In this document: positions 27,192 to 36,708 of the stretch, one piece after another
How the letters are laid out: each line of letters starts with the position of its first letter
Numbering within the stretch: the stretch's first letter is position 1
NCBI RefSeq assembly: GCF_900110835.1
Contig: NZ_FOJG01000001.1
Location: 1,933,022-1,997,021 of the forward strand
Reading direction: 5' to 3'
Length of the DNA: 64,000 nucleotides
Origin: Chitinophaga arvensicola
GTDB lineage: Bacteria > Bacteroidota > Bacteroidia > Chitinophagales > Chitinophagaceae
Made by a program: the position numbers and the translations under genes
The notes under the pieces: generated by a model
Told to the model about the DNA's origin: nothing
What the model saw: the letters and a program-made list of their open reading frames with translations, nothing else
Database searches by the model: none

Positions 27192-30100
27192 ATGGAAACT
27201 AAATGTGGCCACCTCGCGGGCCATTGGAAGCGCTATGCCTGCATTTTATTACTTGCGGGCTTCTATTCCCTGGCAACAGCCGCTACCGTTTTTTCACAGC
27301 AGGTAAATCTGCATGTTACGGATGCACGGCTTGAACAGGTACTTGCTACCATCCGCGCGCAAACAAATTATGCCTTTATATTCGATGCCCGGTTTGCACG
27401 GAACGCAGTCCCCGTTACCGTTAATATTAAAGATGAGGCACTTCCAAAGGCATTGGAAGAAGTGTTTAAAGACCAGCCGTTCACCTTTGAAATTAACGAT
27501 AAAATTGTGACCGTACTTGCTACCCGGCAACTGGCAACTGTATCATTATCCGGCAGAATAATAAGCCCCGATAATCAGCCTATTATTGGCGCTACCATTA
27601 TGGTGCAGGGCTCAAGACAAGGAGCCAATGCAGATGAAAATGGCAAATTTACGCTCAACGGTGTGCCGGAGAATGCCAACATCATTATCTCCTCTATCGG
27701 CTTCAATACTTTACAACTGCACCTGAACGATGGTAAACTGACTACCACTGGCAAAGAATTTAAAAATCAGCTCGTCAGAAGTAATGCCGACAATCTGCTG
27801 ATCACCTTACAGCCCTCTTCTTCCCAGTTACAGGAAGTAAATGTAACAGTGGGCTATGGTACGCAGAAAAGAAGGGAAACTACCTCCGCTATCTCCACGA
27901 TCAAAGGATCACAGTTACAAAACAAACCAAGTGGCTCTATTGAAGGATTATTACAGGGCCTCGCACCAGGACTGGTGGTACAAAATAATTCCGGTATGCC
28001 CGGTGGCAGAAGCATGGTCCAGATAAGAGGGCTTGCTTCCTTTTCCAACTCCGCCAATTCAGGCGTGGTAAGTACACCGTTATTTATCATCGATGGAGTA
28101 CCGCTGGAACAGGATGTTTTCAACCCTTCCGATCCCCGGCAGGCTATCACCAGCGTACTTGCTGGCTTTAGCCCTTTTGACCTCGAATCGGTAGATGTAT
28201 TAAAAGACGCATCTGCCACCGCAATTTATGGTTCAAGAGGCGCTAATGGAGTGATCATCATTAATACCAAACGCGGAAAAATGGGTAAACCTATTGTGTC
28301 TTTAAACACACAATATGGACTCAGTTATTATCCTTCTCTTCGTAAAACATTAGGGGGAAGAGCAGAGCGCGATTTCAAAATTGCATTATACAATCAGTAT
28401 AAATCATCCAAAGTAGGCGGTGGGTACACAGATATGCCCATTGAATTATCAGATAGTCTGAATACTTTCTATAATAACTCTACCGACTGGCAGAAATTAT
28501 ATTTCCGGGATGCTGATCTGAAGAATATCAACCTTGGCATCAGCGGTGCAACGGAAAATGCCAGCTACCGCCTTGGGGTTGATTATTACAAGGAAAAAGG
28601 TATTGTACTGGGCTCCGGTTTCTCCCGGTTTGCACTCACTTACAATGGTGTATTTAAACCTTCTTCCAAATTGACAATTACCGGTAGGGCAAATCTTAGC
28701 CAGACAGATGCGAGCCAGAAAAGAGGAGATACCTACAATGCTGCAGTAGTAGGTAACAATTTTTCCTCCTCTTTCCGTCCGGGGCCCAGCAGCGGTTTCT
28801 TCGATGCTTTTCTTGAATCCTATAATAAAGGTGTGAACATCGATCTTACCCGCAGAGCGCTGGCACAGCTGGAAGTAAGCTACGACGTGTTTAAATTTTT
28901 AAACATTACCTCCCGTGGATCAGGCAACTATGAATTTTACAGGACCCGGTCTTTTCAGCCTTCTGCTACCAGGAACGATAATAAAGCAGCAGCATCTTAT
29001 TATTCACAGGAAAAAGTAAACCTGCTCAGTGAAACATTCCTGAGACTGTATCATACCATCAACAAACATTCGGTAGATCTGGTGGCGGGTAATACCATCA
29101 ATACGAGTGAAAATAACAATATCTATGGCGCTGCCACAGGCGGCCCCAGTGATGCACAGCAGGTAATTCAGGGCTATCCTCAGGCTAACCTGAAACTGGA
29201 AACACACAATCTCCAATATGGCTTACTTTCCTATTACTCCAGGTTATCTTACAACTACGACAAGAAGTATATTATCCAGGGTGTAGTGCGTGCCGATGGA
29301 TCTTCCAAGTTCGGAAAGGATAATCAATGGGGCTATTTCCCTTCTGCCTCTGCGGGATGGGTATTTACAGAAGAGAAATTTGTGCGTAAAAATATCGGTC
29401 GCTGGCTGAACTTCGGTAAAATCAGGGCCAGCATGGGTAAATCCGGTACACAGTACGAAGATTATTACCTGGCTGTAGGCGCTTATCTTACTAAAAGCGG
29501 TGACAATGCCACTTATAATGGCACCCCGTTGTTGTCGCCAAGTTATAAAGAGGGAAATGGTATTGCATTGCCTAACCTGACATGGCAGACTACAAAGGAT
29601 AAAGGTGTTGGATTAGATCTCGAATTCTTCAATAGCAGGATCACTGCCACATTGGATTATTATGATAAGCATACCGATGGGTTCCTGTTCCCGGATGCAG
29701 TAAACGGTACCAGCGGATACGCAAAGAGATATATCAATAGCGGTGCGGTTCGTAACTATGGTTATGAAGCTGCCATCACTGCCTATATCACGAAGCCCGG
29801 CAGAAATTTCCAGTATTCACTTACTTTAATCGGTGCCCTCAATAGAAATGAACTAACCAAGCTGCCGGATTTCGGAAGAAGCGTATCCAGGTCTGATTAT
29901 GCGGTGGGACAACCTTACCTGGAAATCGGACGTCCGCTCAACGGTTTTTACCTGATGAAATATTTAGGCGTATATCCGGATGATGCTTCGGTACCAGTGA
30001 ATAAGTACACCGGTAAAAAGTTGTATCCGAATGTAAGCGGCTTCGCTTCCCAGGATCCTTACCGTGCAGGGGATATCCGGATTCTGGATGTGAATGGCGA

Positions 30101-30722
30101 TGGAAGAATTGGCGTACTCGATAATTCCGACCGGGTATACAGTGGCGATCCTAATCCCAAATTCACCGGTAGCGTATCACATAGTTTCAGCTATAAGTTT
30201 AAAAACAACTCCACGCTGCAACTCGATATGTTCTTTAACTATTCTGTCGGCAATAAAGTTTTCAATAAGGTAAAGGCAGACCGTATCCGTGGTGTGAGCT
30301 GGACAGCCAGCGAAAACGTGAATTATCCTGGTGGTCAAAGAAACCTGCTCGACGTCTCCGACCTGGATTTCTGGACACCGGAACATACCAATGCCAAATA
30401 CCCTGTACTGAATCCATGGAGGTATTATGGATTATCCAGCTATGATTTTATTGGTAACTATGAGATCAATACAGATATGTTCCTGGAAGATGGCAGCTTT
30501 ATCCGTTTGAACAACGTAAACCTGAGCTACGACTTTTCCTCTGCTTTACTGAGTAAGGTACATATCAGGAGACTGCGGGTGTACGGCGGTATGAGCAATG
30601 TGTTCATCCTTACAAAGTATAGTGGCGTAGATCCCGAAAACGTGGATACATATGGGTATGACCTCGGTAATGGCTATCCCATTCCTTACAAATTTAACTG
30701 TGGCTTTAACTTCGAATTCTAA
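27192..30722 (+). CDS. SusC/RagA TonB-linked outer-membrane transporter with STN signalling domain
   Basis: A 1176-residue transducer-type SusC protein. Order: signal peptide (about 1-36), STN domain (about 37-105; VNLHVTDARLEQVLATI), carboxypeptidase-like domain (about 112-200; SGRIISPDNQPIIGATI) and a TonB-box-like stretch (LQEVNVTVGYGTQKRR). Next are a plug carrying the SusC signatures (IRGLASFSN, LKDASATAIYGSRGANGVI) and the barrel to the end (FNCGFNFEF). It forms a pedal-bin complex with the SusD protein encoded 4 bp downstream and imports an oligomeric nutrient. The STN domain ties it to the FecR protein upstream. The substrate is unknown. Confidence 0.95.
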   Translation: METKCGHLAGHWKRYACILLLAGFYSLATAATVFSQQVNLHVTDARLEQVLATIRAQTNYAFIFDARFARNAVPVTVNIKDEALPKALEEVFKDQPFTFEINDKIVTVLATRQLATVSLSGRIISPDNQPIIGATIMVQGSRQGANADENGKFTLNGVPENANIIISSIGFNTLQLHLNDGKLTTTGKEFKNQLVRSNADNLLITLQPSSSQLQEVNVTVGYGTQKRRETTSAISTIKGSQLQNKPSGSIEGLLQGLAPGLVVQNNSGMPGGRSMVQIRGLASFSNSANSGVVSTPLFIIDGVPLEQDVFNPSDPRQAITSVLAGFSPFDLESVDVLKDASATAIYGSRGANGVIIINTKRGKMGKPIVSLNTQYGLSYYPSLRKTLGGRAERDFKIALYNQYKSSKVGGGYTDMPIELSDSLNTFYNNSTDWQKLYFRDADLKNINLGISGATENASYRLGVDYYKEKGIVLGSGFSRFALTYNGVFKPSSKLTITGRANLSQTDASQKRGDTYNAAVVGNNFSSSFRPGPSSGFFDAFLESYNKGVNIDLTRRALAQLEVSYDVFKFLNITSRGSGNYEFYRTRSFQPSATRNDNKAAASYYSQEKVNLLSETFLRLYHTINKHSVDLVAGNTINTSENNNIYGAATGGPSDAQQVIQGYPQANLKLETHNLQYGLLSYYSRLSYNYDKKYIIQGVVRADGSSKFGKDNQWGYFPSASAGWVFTEEKFVRKNIGRWLNFGKIRASMGKSGTQYEDYYLAVGAYLTKSGDNATYNGTPLLSPSYKEGNGIALPNLTWQTTKDKGVGLDLEFFNSRITATLDYYDKHTDGFLFPDAVNGTSGYAKRYINSGAVRNYGYEAAITAYITKPGRNFQYSLTLIGALNRNELTKLPDFGRSVSRSDYAVGQPYLEIGRPLNGFYLMKYLGVYPDDASVPVNKYTGKKLYPNVSGFASQDPYRAGDIRILDVNGDGRIGVLDNSDRVYSGDPNPKFTGSVSHSFSYKFKNNSTLQLDMFFNYSVGNKVFNKVKADRIRGVSWTASENVNYPGGQRNLLDVSDLDFWTPEHTNAKYPVLNPWRYYGLSSYDFIGNYEINTDMFLEDGSFIRLNNVNLSYDFSSALLSKVHIRRLRVYGGMSNVFILTKYSGVDPENVDTYGYDLGNGYPIPYKFNCGFNFEF

Positions 30723-30726
30723 GCAT

Positions 30727-32193
30727 ATGAGAATAATAACTACCCGAAAAAACAGCATTGCAGGCGTGTTCCTGGTCGCCATCGCATTATTATTTTCCTG
30801 TAAAAAAATATTGGATCCAACTATCATTGAACTGCCTACCGCAGAAAATGCGATTACCACTTCATCCGATGTGGAGAAAGGTGTGGCAGCTGCTTATTCT
30901 TTCCTCCGCACAGTAGTGCCTGATAAAGTTTTCCTGATGGGAGATATGCGGGCGGATGTATTTTCCAGTTACTCGCAGAGTGTGAACGTACGGCAGGAAA
31001 CAGGTATTGCTACTAATACAGCAGCAGCGCTGTTTAACAATGGGGGTGGTAACTGGAACCAGTTTTACACAGTGATCGCTCAATGTAACCTCCTGCTGGA
31101 AAAAATTCCGCAAATTAATCTGTATGATGACGCAGTAAGAAAAAGACATATTGGTGAAGCCAGTTTTCTGAGAGCGCTCACCTATTTTTACCTCGCCCGT
31201 TTTTGGGGAGATGTACCACTGACTTTAAAAGGGGTGAACATTGATAACCTCGCAAGAGCGCCTCAGGAAGAAGTATTTAAGCAGATTAAAGCAGACCTGG
31301 ATGTAGCTATTAATAACCTGGAACTCGATTATGGTGATGGCGACAGGGCCGTAAGAGCTACCAAAGGCGCAGCCTGGGCCATTAAAGCGCATGTACTGGG
31401 ATGGTTGCAGGATTTTTCCGGCTGTGAGAAATTATGTGATAGCGTCATCACAAAAGGGCCATACAGCCTGGTAACAGATACTACTAATCTACTCAGCATT
31501 TTTGTTGGTAAATCGCGGGAAGGTATTTTCGAATTGAACTTTGATGCCAACTTACGGGAGTTACAACAGAACAAAGTGTATAACAGAACGCTTGGCATGC
31601 CCTGGTATAAAGACCAATCAGATGGAGGTGGCGGCGACGACCGTTATTTACTCTGTCCTACCAGGGATCAGATTAACCGGATGTTTACACCTGGTGCAAG
31701 GGATGCCCGTTTATTTACCTGGTTTATCCGCGAAACCTATTTGCAGGGTGTACGGGAAGACCGCATTTTCCTTGGTAAATACAGAACACTGCAGTTGAAG
31801 GGAGATACCTCCACGCAGAATATTAATGAATCCAATATTATCATTACCCGCCTGCCGGATATTATGCTGTTAAGAGCAGAAGCGCTGGCCAGTACAGCTG
31901 TAGGCAGACCGGCCGAAGCAGCATTGCTGTTGAATAAAGTAAGAGCACGTGCCTATGCAACTCCATATACCGGCGGAGGAAATATCCAGGACACTATCCT
32001 GTTGGAGCGCAGGAAAGAATTACTTGGAGAAGGGCAATATTTCTTTGATCTCGTTAGAACAAGAAAGCTGGATAAAGATTCAAAAATAACAATGGCCGAC
32101 TGGTACCAGAGAGGCGCCTGGTTACTACCCATAGATCAGGGAATTATCGCGAAAAGCAACTTCATGATCACACAAAATGAATACTGGAAATAA
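30727..32193 (+). CDS. SusD/RagB-family nutrient-binding outer-membrane lipoprotein
   Basis: A 488-residue surface lipoprotein that caps the SusC barrel. I start it at ATG 30727 (MRIITTRKN); the upstream in-frame extension overlaps the end of susC and lacks a signal peptide. The lipobox is at LLFSCKK (Cys about 24). The SusD pattern is clear: N-terminal helical TPR-like bundle (IGEASFLRALTYFYLARFWGDVPL) and the C-terminal RagB region (LLERRKELLGEGQYFFDLVRTRKL). No carbohydrate specificity can be assigned. A fasciclin-domain lipoprotein gene follows after 31 bp. Confidence 0.94.
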   Translation: MRIITTRKNSIAGVFLVAIALLFSCKKILDPTIIELPTAENAITTSSDVEKGVAAAYSFLRTVVPDKVFLMGDMRADVFSSYSQSVNVRQETGIATNTAAALFNNGGGNWNQFYTVIAQCNLLLEKIPQINLYDDAVRKRHIGEASFLRALTYFYLARFWGDVPLTLKGVNIDNLARAPQEEVFKQIKADLDVAINNLELDYGDGDRAVRATKGAAWAIKAHVLGWLQDFSGCEKLCDSVITKGPYSLVTDTTNLLSIFVGKSREGIFELNFDANLRELQQNKVYNRTLGMPWYKDQSDGGGGDDRYLLCPTRDQINRMFTPGARDARLFTWFIRETYLQGVREDRIFLGKYRTLQLKGDTSTQNINESNIIITRLPDIMLLRAEALASTAVGRPAEAALLLNKVRARAYATPYTGGGNIQDTILLERRKELLGEGQYFFDLVRTRKLDKDSKITMADWYQRGAWLLPIDQGIIAKSNFMITQNEYWK

Positions 32194-32224
32194 ATCGTCC
32201 TGTTTATTTTATAAAAGATATTAT

Positions 32225-32896
32225 ATGAGCAAAATTATTTCATTAAAAAAGCTGCTCCTTGCAGCGGCAGGTATTATTGTGATGCTGGCGGCTTGCAGGA
32301 AGGATGATTATTACGTAGATGGTGGTTTATCTCATCAATCAAGAGAAGAACAGAATATGCCGGTATATGATTTTCTGGCAAGCAGATCAAATCATATGTT
32401 TGATTCACTGATCAAAATTATTGATCTGACAGGTACAAAATCACTGGTAAATCAGGCTGGTATTACCTTTTTTGCAGTGCCTAATCCTGGTGTGATGCGC
32501 TTGCAGATGAACTATAATCCGGACGACAGACAGGCGCTCAGACCATTGGCCAGTATTGGTAAAGATACGTTGGTGAAGCTGCTCAACAGGTTTATTATTA
32601 CCGGCGCAAAAATTTCACTGGAAACGGCATTAAATGATAAAGTCAGATACTACAAAGACTTAAATGGGGATAGTTTGATGATCAGTGGAAAAGGTGGTGG
32701 CGTAAATGCTGGAAGTTCTGTCCAGACATCCGCATTCTACCTGGAATATGTGCATGTAAAAATTCCAGGAACCGATACTATCAGGTTTACCGGTAATATG
32801 CAGACACATAACCTCATCACTGCCAACGCAATTGTTCACGTACTTAATAACAGTTCCAGCTTTGCAGCCGGATTTAAATTAAAGTATTTCAGATAA
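32225..32896 (+). CDS. Fasciclin (FAS1) domain lipoprotein
   Basis: A 223-residue lipoprotein. The start ATG at 32225 gives a signal peptide with lipobox MLAACRK. The rest resembles one divergent FAS1 domain: FDSLIKIIDLTG, the first conserved box ITFFAVPNPGV, and the second box near the end with the characteristic His (NAIVHVLNNS). FAS1 domains mediate adhesion or ligand binding. It is encoded between susD and the DUF5007-like gene and is probably an accessory surface protein of the SusCD complex; that role is inferred from position only. Confidence 0.8.
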   Translation: MSKIISLKKLLLAAAGIIVMLAACRKDDYYVDGGLSHQSREEQNMPVYDFLASRSNHMFDSLIKIIDLTGTKSLVNQAGITFFAVPNPGVMRLQMNYNPDDRQALRPLASIGKDTLVKLLNRFIITGAKISLETALNDKVRYYKDLNGDSLMISGKGGGVNAGSSVQTSAFYLEYVHVKIPGTDTIRFTGNMQTHNLITANAIVHVLNNSSSFAAGFKLKYFR

Positions 32897-32913
32897 TCCT
32901 AATTTTCTTTATC

Positions 32914-33843
32914 ATGAAAATATCGACTAAAATAAATGGCATACTATGGCTGGCCGTAATGGTGTTTGCCATTTCCTGCACAAAAGATAATGATAACGGT
33001 TTTTTAAGTCCGGCGCTCAAGTATACAAATCCCTCTATCAAAGTAGCAGTAGGTGCATCGCTCATCCAGTCTGGCGCCATGGTTACCGATGAGTCAACAA
33101 AACCGTTGGTATTCACCATTGAGGCCATTCGTACTGCCGATGGTAAACTGGCAGAAGGAGTTATGAATTATAAAGTGGATACTTATTTCTGGGATGCAGA
33201 ATATACAGGCAAAGAAAAAACAGTGCAGGAGCTGGATACAAAGCGTAAAAAAGTGAACCGCCCGGCTATCGATATTAATCCCGAAAATGGCAACATTGTC
33301 ATTTATCCGGAGGCATCTGATACACTTCAACTCCCTAAAGGCAAGTATACGATTGATGTAAGAGTGAAGAATAGCTCTGGTGAAATGCTCATCGCTACCG
33401 CACTTACCGTGGAGGTCAGCTATGCTTTGCCCTATTCTTATGCTTTCAGAGGCGTTGATGGAAAACTTACCGGTATTGATGTGAAGTTCGAAAGACAGGC
33501 GACCACCGAGAATAAGATCGTCGTGTATACGCTGAAGAAAGACGGTACACCGGTTGATCCTAAACTACTGATCGGGTACGACTATTCCACCACTCCTGGC
33601 GTCACTGATTTAAAAGACTGGCACAATCTCGGTTTGAATAATCCAACAAAATACACTGAATTCCCGGATCACCTGGAACTTGAAATAGCGGGCTTTCCAT
33701 TGCCTTTTGTAGCAGGACAGGTATTGAGAGTAGATATGTACAACAACGGAGAAGTAAATGGAGATTATTTTAACTATTGGTTCGATATGGCCATCCTCAA
33801 AGAAGGTATCTGGAAAGTTACTATCCAATTAAAATACAACTAA
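32914..33843 (+). CDS. DUF5007-like lipoprotein of a SusCD locus
   Basis: A 309-residue lipoprotein (signal peptide, lipobox FAISCTK). Beta-rich, with the opening GFLSPALKYTNPSIKV after the lipid anchor. That opening and the locus position recall DUF5007 proteins of Bacteroidota, a family I name from memory and with moderate confidence. An Ig-like N-terminal half (about 40-165) is followed by a C-terminal domain ending in a long strand-rich stretch (YWFDMAILKEGIWKVTIQL). No enzymatic motif is visible. Last gene of the locus, closed by the terminator at 33852. Confidence 0.7.
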   Translation: MKISTKINGILWLAVMVFAISCTKDNDNGFLSPALKYTNPSIKVAVGASLIQSGAMVTDESTKPLVFTIEAIRTADGKLAEGVMNYKVDTYFWDAEYTGKEKTVQELDTKRKKVNRPAIDINPENGNIVIYPEASDTLQLPKGKYTIDVRVKNSSGEMLIATALTVEVSYALPYSYAFRGVDGKLTGIDVKFERQATTENKIVVYTLKKDGTPVDPKLLIGYDYSTTPGVTDLKDWHNLGLNNPTKYTEFPDHLELEIAGFPLPFVAGQVLRVDMYNNGEVNGDYFNYWFDMAILKEGIWKVTIQLKYN

Positions 33844-33851
33844 GCGAATGT

Positions 33852-33892
33852 AAAAGCGGGTTGCTTCTATAAGGAAACAACCCGCTTTTTTA
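33852..33892. terminator. Bidirectional terminator between the SusCD locus and the OmpA gene
   Basis: AAAAGCGGGTTG (33852-33863) pairs with CAACCCGCTTTT (33878-33889) over 12 bp and is followed by T residues. The A run on the left gives a T run on the other strand, so it can serve both convergent genes. Confidence 0.9.
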
Positions 33893-33911
33893 GTGTTTAA
33901 TCTTTTTATAA

Positions 33912-35804
33912 CTACAAACTGATAATCCGGAAAACCGTACGCCGGTTGGCCGCTCTTCCTTCCTCCGTATCGTTTGTGGCCACAGGACTACTTTCTCCGT
34001 AACCCTTTGCTGTAAGGCGATTCGCTGTAATACCTTTTTCTGTCAGGTAAGTCACCACCGCTTTCGCACGGTTCTGTGACAACAATAAATTGTCTTTGTC
34101 TGAACCCACATTATCCGTATAACCGGCAATCTCAATTTTTACGCCGGGGTTATCCTGCAACAGGTTTACCAGTTTACTGAGTTCTGTAACAGACTCGGGT
34201 TTCAGCTGATATTGTTTGCTGTCGAAAAAGATGTTATGGAGTACAATGCTGGCATTTGCAGCCAATGGTTGTAACGGGATATTCTTCTCAAAAGGAACGC
34301 CCGGATTATGATCTTTCAACGAAAAGTTATCAGAATAGAAAAGGTATCCTTTTCTGTTTACATGCAACGCATAATCTTTGCCTACCGGCAATGGCGCCAG
34401 GTAATCCCCGTTGTCGTTGGTTTTAACGGTGGCAATATTATAGCCGCCCTGCAGATCAATCACGTCAATATTAGTGGCTAAACGTGCCTGAGTGAGCGAG
34501 TCATACACATATCCTTTTACGTACAAGGTTTGCAGGGGTCTTGCTTCCGGGTACAGTTCAAAACGGTAAATATCGAGTGCGCCACGGGTATCCGACCGGT
34601 CGGACGCAAAGTAGGCGGTTTTGGCATCAGCTTCTACTACCAGCGATGCGTCTTCATCGATGGTGTTGATCGGGTAGCCAAGATTGGTCGCTGGTCCCCA
34701 GCTGCCATCGGCCTGCCGCCGCGAATAGAAGATATCCAGACCGCCATAGCCGGGATGCCCGTCGGAGGCGAAATACAGTGTTTGTCCATCGGCATGGATA
34801 AAGGGAGTGGTTTCCCTGCCACTGGTATTGATATTGGGCCCCATGGCCTCCGGAACGCTCCATTGTCCGTTTGGCAGCCGCCTGGTTACAAATATATCTG
34901 CACCATGATTTGGTGTTTCACGTGCAAAATAAAGTGTTTGTTTGTCGGCGCTGAGGCAGGGTTGTGATTCCCAGTCGCGGGTGTTGATGGGGGCTCCCAT
35001 ATTCTTTGGGGCGGTCCAGCCCGAAGCGGTTTTTTCCGAGTAGTAAAGATCGCAGCTGCCTTTACCTTCCGGAAATTCGCAGCCGGTGAATACCAGCATG
35101 GTACCATCTTGTGAAATGTTTTGTGCGCCTTCATTGAAAGAGGAGTTTACAGGTTCACCCATGTTTTGTGCCGTTGACCAGATATTGTTGTTCCGGTACG
35201 TAATATAAAAATCTTCATTGCGGCCGTTTACCCGTCTGGTGAAGATCAATGTTTTACTGTCAATAGTTAATGAGGGGAAGTATTCCGGATCTTTACTGTT
35301 TACCGGATCACCCAGGTTTTCCGGGTGGAATGGCACGGTCTGACGCTTGTTGTTTACTGCAAATTCATAATTCACTTTCAGCTTTTCCGCATTCGCACTT
35401 TTCGATTTGGAAGCCGCAATATATTGATTGATTAACTGTAATGCCCCTACGAAATTTCCGGTACCGGCCATCGCCCTGGAGTACGGCACCATCACAGGTC
35501 TTAATCCGCTGCTATCTAATTGCTTTAATTTTTCAAAAGCATTGTTCGCAGCGGCATAGTCTTTCAGTTCCACATAACATAAACCCATTTGTCCGTATGC
35601 ATCAGTAAAATTGGGCGCTGCTTTCAGAGCATCCTGTAAAAATCCGATGGCGGCTTTGGTCTGGTAAGTTCTTACTGCATCGATGGCACGGTCAAAACTG
35701 GCTTTGGCTTTCTTTGGAGCGGTTTCATAGGTAACTGACTGGGCTTGCACATGCAGTCCTAAGCCCAACAGGCAACCAAGTATTAACAGGGAGGTCTTTT
35801 TCAT
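33912..35804 (-). CDS. PorE-like TPR/beta-propeller/CRD/OmpA peptidoglycan-associated protein
   Basis: A 630-residue exported protein. Signal peptide 1-21 without a lipobox; TPR repeats about 30-150 (FTDAYGQMGLCYVELKDYAAA). A PD40/WD40-type propeller covers about 165-430 with repeats such as LIFTRRVNGRNEDFY, LYYSEK and LDIFYSRRQADGSWG. A carboxypeptidase-like domain is at about 440-505 and an OmpA C-terminal domain at about 520-630 (GYTDNVGSDKDN and LSQNRAKAV, with the Asp and Arg that hold diaminopimelate). This four-domain order is that of PorE, which anchors the T9SS to peptidoglycan. Paralogues with the same order are common in this phylum, so PorE function is plausible but not proven. 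Confidence 0.85.
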   Translation of the reverse strand: MKKTSLLILGCLLGLGLHVQAQSVTYETAPKKAKASFDRAIDAVRTYQTKAAIGFLQDALKAAPNFTDAYGQMGLCYVELKDYAAANNAFEKLKQLDSSGLRPVMVPYSRAMAGTGNFVGALQLINQYIAASKSKSANAEKLKVNYEFAVNNKRQTVPFHPENLGDPVNSKDPEYFPSLTIDSKTLIFTRRVNGRNEDFYITYRNNNIWSTAQNMGEPVNSSFNEGAQNISQDGTMLVFTGCEFPEGKGSCDLYYSEKTASGWTAPKNMGAPINTRDWESQPCLSADKQTLYFARETPNHGADIFVTRRLPNGQWSVPEAMGPNINTSGRETTPFIHADGQTLYFASDGHPGYGGLDIFYSRRQADGSWGPATNLGYPINTIDEDASLVVEADAKTAYFASDRSDTRGALDIYRFELYPEARPLQTLYVKGYVYDSLTQARLATNIDVIDLQGGYNIATVKTNDNGDYLAPLPVGKDYALHVNRKGYLFYSDNFSLKDHNPGVPFEKNIPLQPLAANASIVLHNIFFDSKQYQLKPESVTELSKLVNLLQDNPGVKIEIAGYTDNVGSDKDNLLLSQNRAKAVVTYLTEKGITANRLTAKGYGESSPVATNDTEEGRAANRRTVFRIISL

Positions 35805-35934
35805 AGTTTGTATTCGCAGTGTAATTAACGAAAATACTGCCAGAAATAGTGCGGCGGAGATATTTTATGTAACGGATCGTCTTCGGCGATTGTCTGTGGC
35901 AGGATTGGGGGAATTGAATTATGTTGTTAAATAT

Positions 35935-35978
35935 TTTGGGGAGATGAAAGCGGATATATCCGCTTTCATCTCCCCAAA
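35935..35978. repeat. Perfect 44-nt palindrome
   Basis: Both arms are 22 nt with no loop (centre between 35956 and 35957; arm TTTGGGGAGATGAAAGCGGA plus TA). It lies 60 nt past the queE stop and 130 nt upstream of the PorE-like gene. On RNA it would form a very stable hairpin; only a weak AAAATATTT tract follows in the minus direction. Confidence 0.9.
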
Positions 35979-36038
35979 TCTTTTTAAAATCCTGTAAAAT
36001 CAAATCAGGAAAATCAATATCATCAGTCTGTTTCTTTG

Positions 36039-36665
36039 CTAAGGAACATTGATATACTTATGTATCTGCAAAGACATGGTCCATTCCGGATGGTCTTTGA
36101 TATACTCCGTAATCAGCGGAGTCATTTCTGCACTGCGTTCCCATTCAGGTTGCAGGTACAGCTTACAGTGCTTGCCGGCTAACGCTGCATATTTCTCTGC
36201 CCAGGCAAAATCTGTTTTATTAAAAATAACCACTTTCAGTTCATGTGCTACCTTACAGATTTCCGGTAAGGGGGCTTTGAATTTTTTGGGCGATAAAGTA
36301 ATCCAGTCCCATTTTCCGCTGAGCGGGGAGGAACCGGAAGTTTCGATATGCGTTTGAAAACCCTGTTTATGCAGGGTGCGCGTCAGGCTATCGAGGTTAT
36401 GCAGCAGCGGTTCTCCTCCGGTGATGACGGCAATGCGGCCCGGATATGCAGCAGCTTCCGATACCATATCGGCTACTGCTACCTGCGGGTGCTTATCGGC
36501 ATCCCAGCTATCTTTTACGTCGCACCATACACATCCCACATCACAGCCGCCCAGTCTGATGAAATAGGCAGCCCTGCCCTGATGATAGCCTTCACCCTGG
36601 ATAGTGTAAAAGCGCTCCATCAATGGGAGGGTATCGGTGTTGATATTTTTTGTTAATACAGACAT
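36039..36665 (-). CDS. queE: 7-carboxy-7-deazaguanine synthase QueE
   Basis: A 208-residue radical-SAM enzyme that converts carboxytetrahydropterin to 7-carboxy-7-deazaguanine, the ring-forming step of queuosine and other 7-deazaguanine pathways. The iron-sulfur ligand motif Cys41-x3-Cys45-x2-Cys48 (GGCDVGCVWC) is intact, preceded by ERFYTIQGEG, and the SAM-site TGGEPLLH follows. The barrel is reduced, as normal for QueE. tgt at 51422 is the last-step tRNA enzyme of the same pathway. No other que genes are in the window. Confidence 0.96.
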   Translation of the reverse strand: MSVLTKNINTDTLPLMERFYTIQGEGYHQGRAAYFIRLGGCDVGCVWCDVKDSWDADKHPQVAVADMVSEAAAYPGRIAVITGGEPLLHNLDSLTRTLHKQGFQTHIETSGSSPLSGKWDWITLSPKKFKAPLPEICKVAHELKVVIFNKTDFAWAEKYAALAGKHCKLYLQPEWERSAEMTPLITEYIKDHPEWTMSLQIHKYINVP

Positions 36666-36708
36666 GACTTACTTCACAAAGGTCCGGTTTTTTTAGATCC
36701 GGTCACAT

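Noticed and set aside
30652..30726. Upstream extension of the SusD gene into susC
   Set aside because: Would put a non-signal sequence before the lipoprotein signal; ATG 30727 gives a proper signal peptide.
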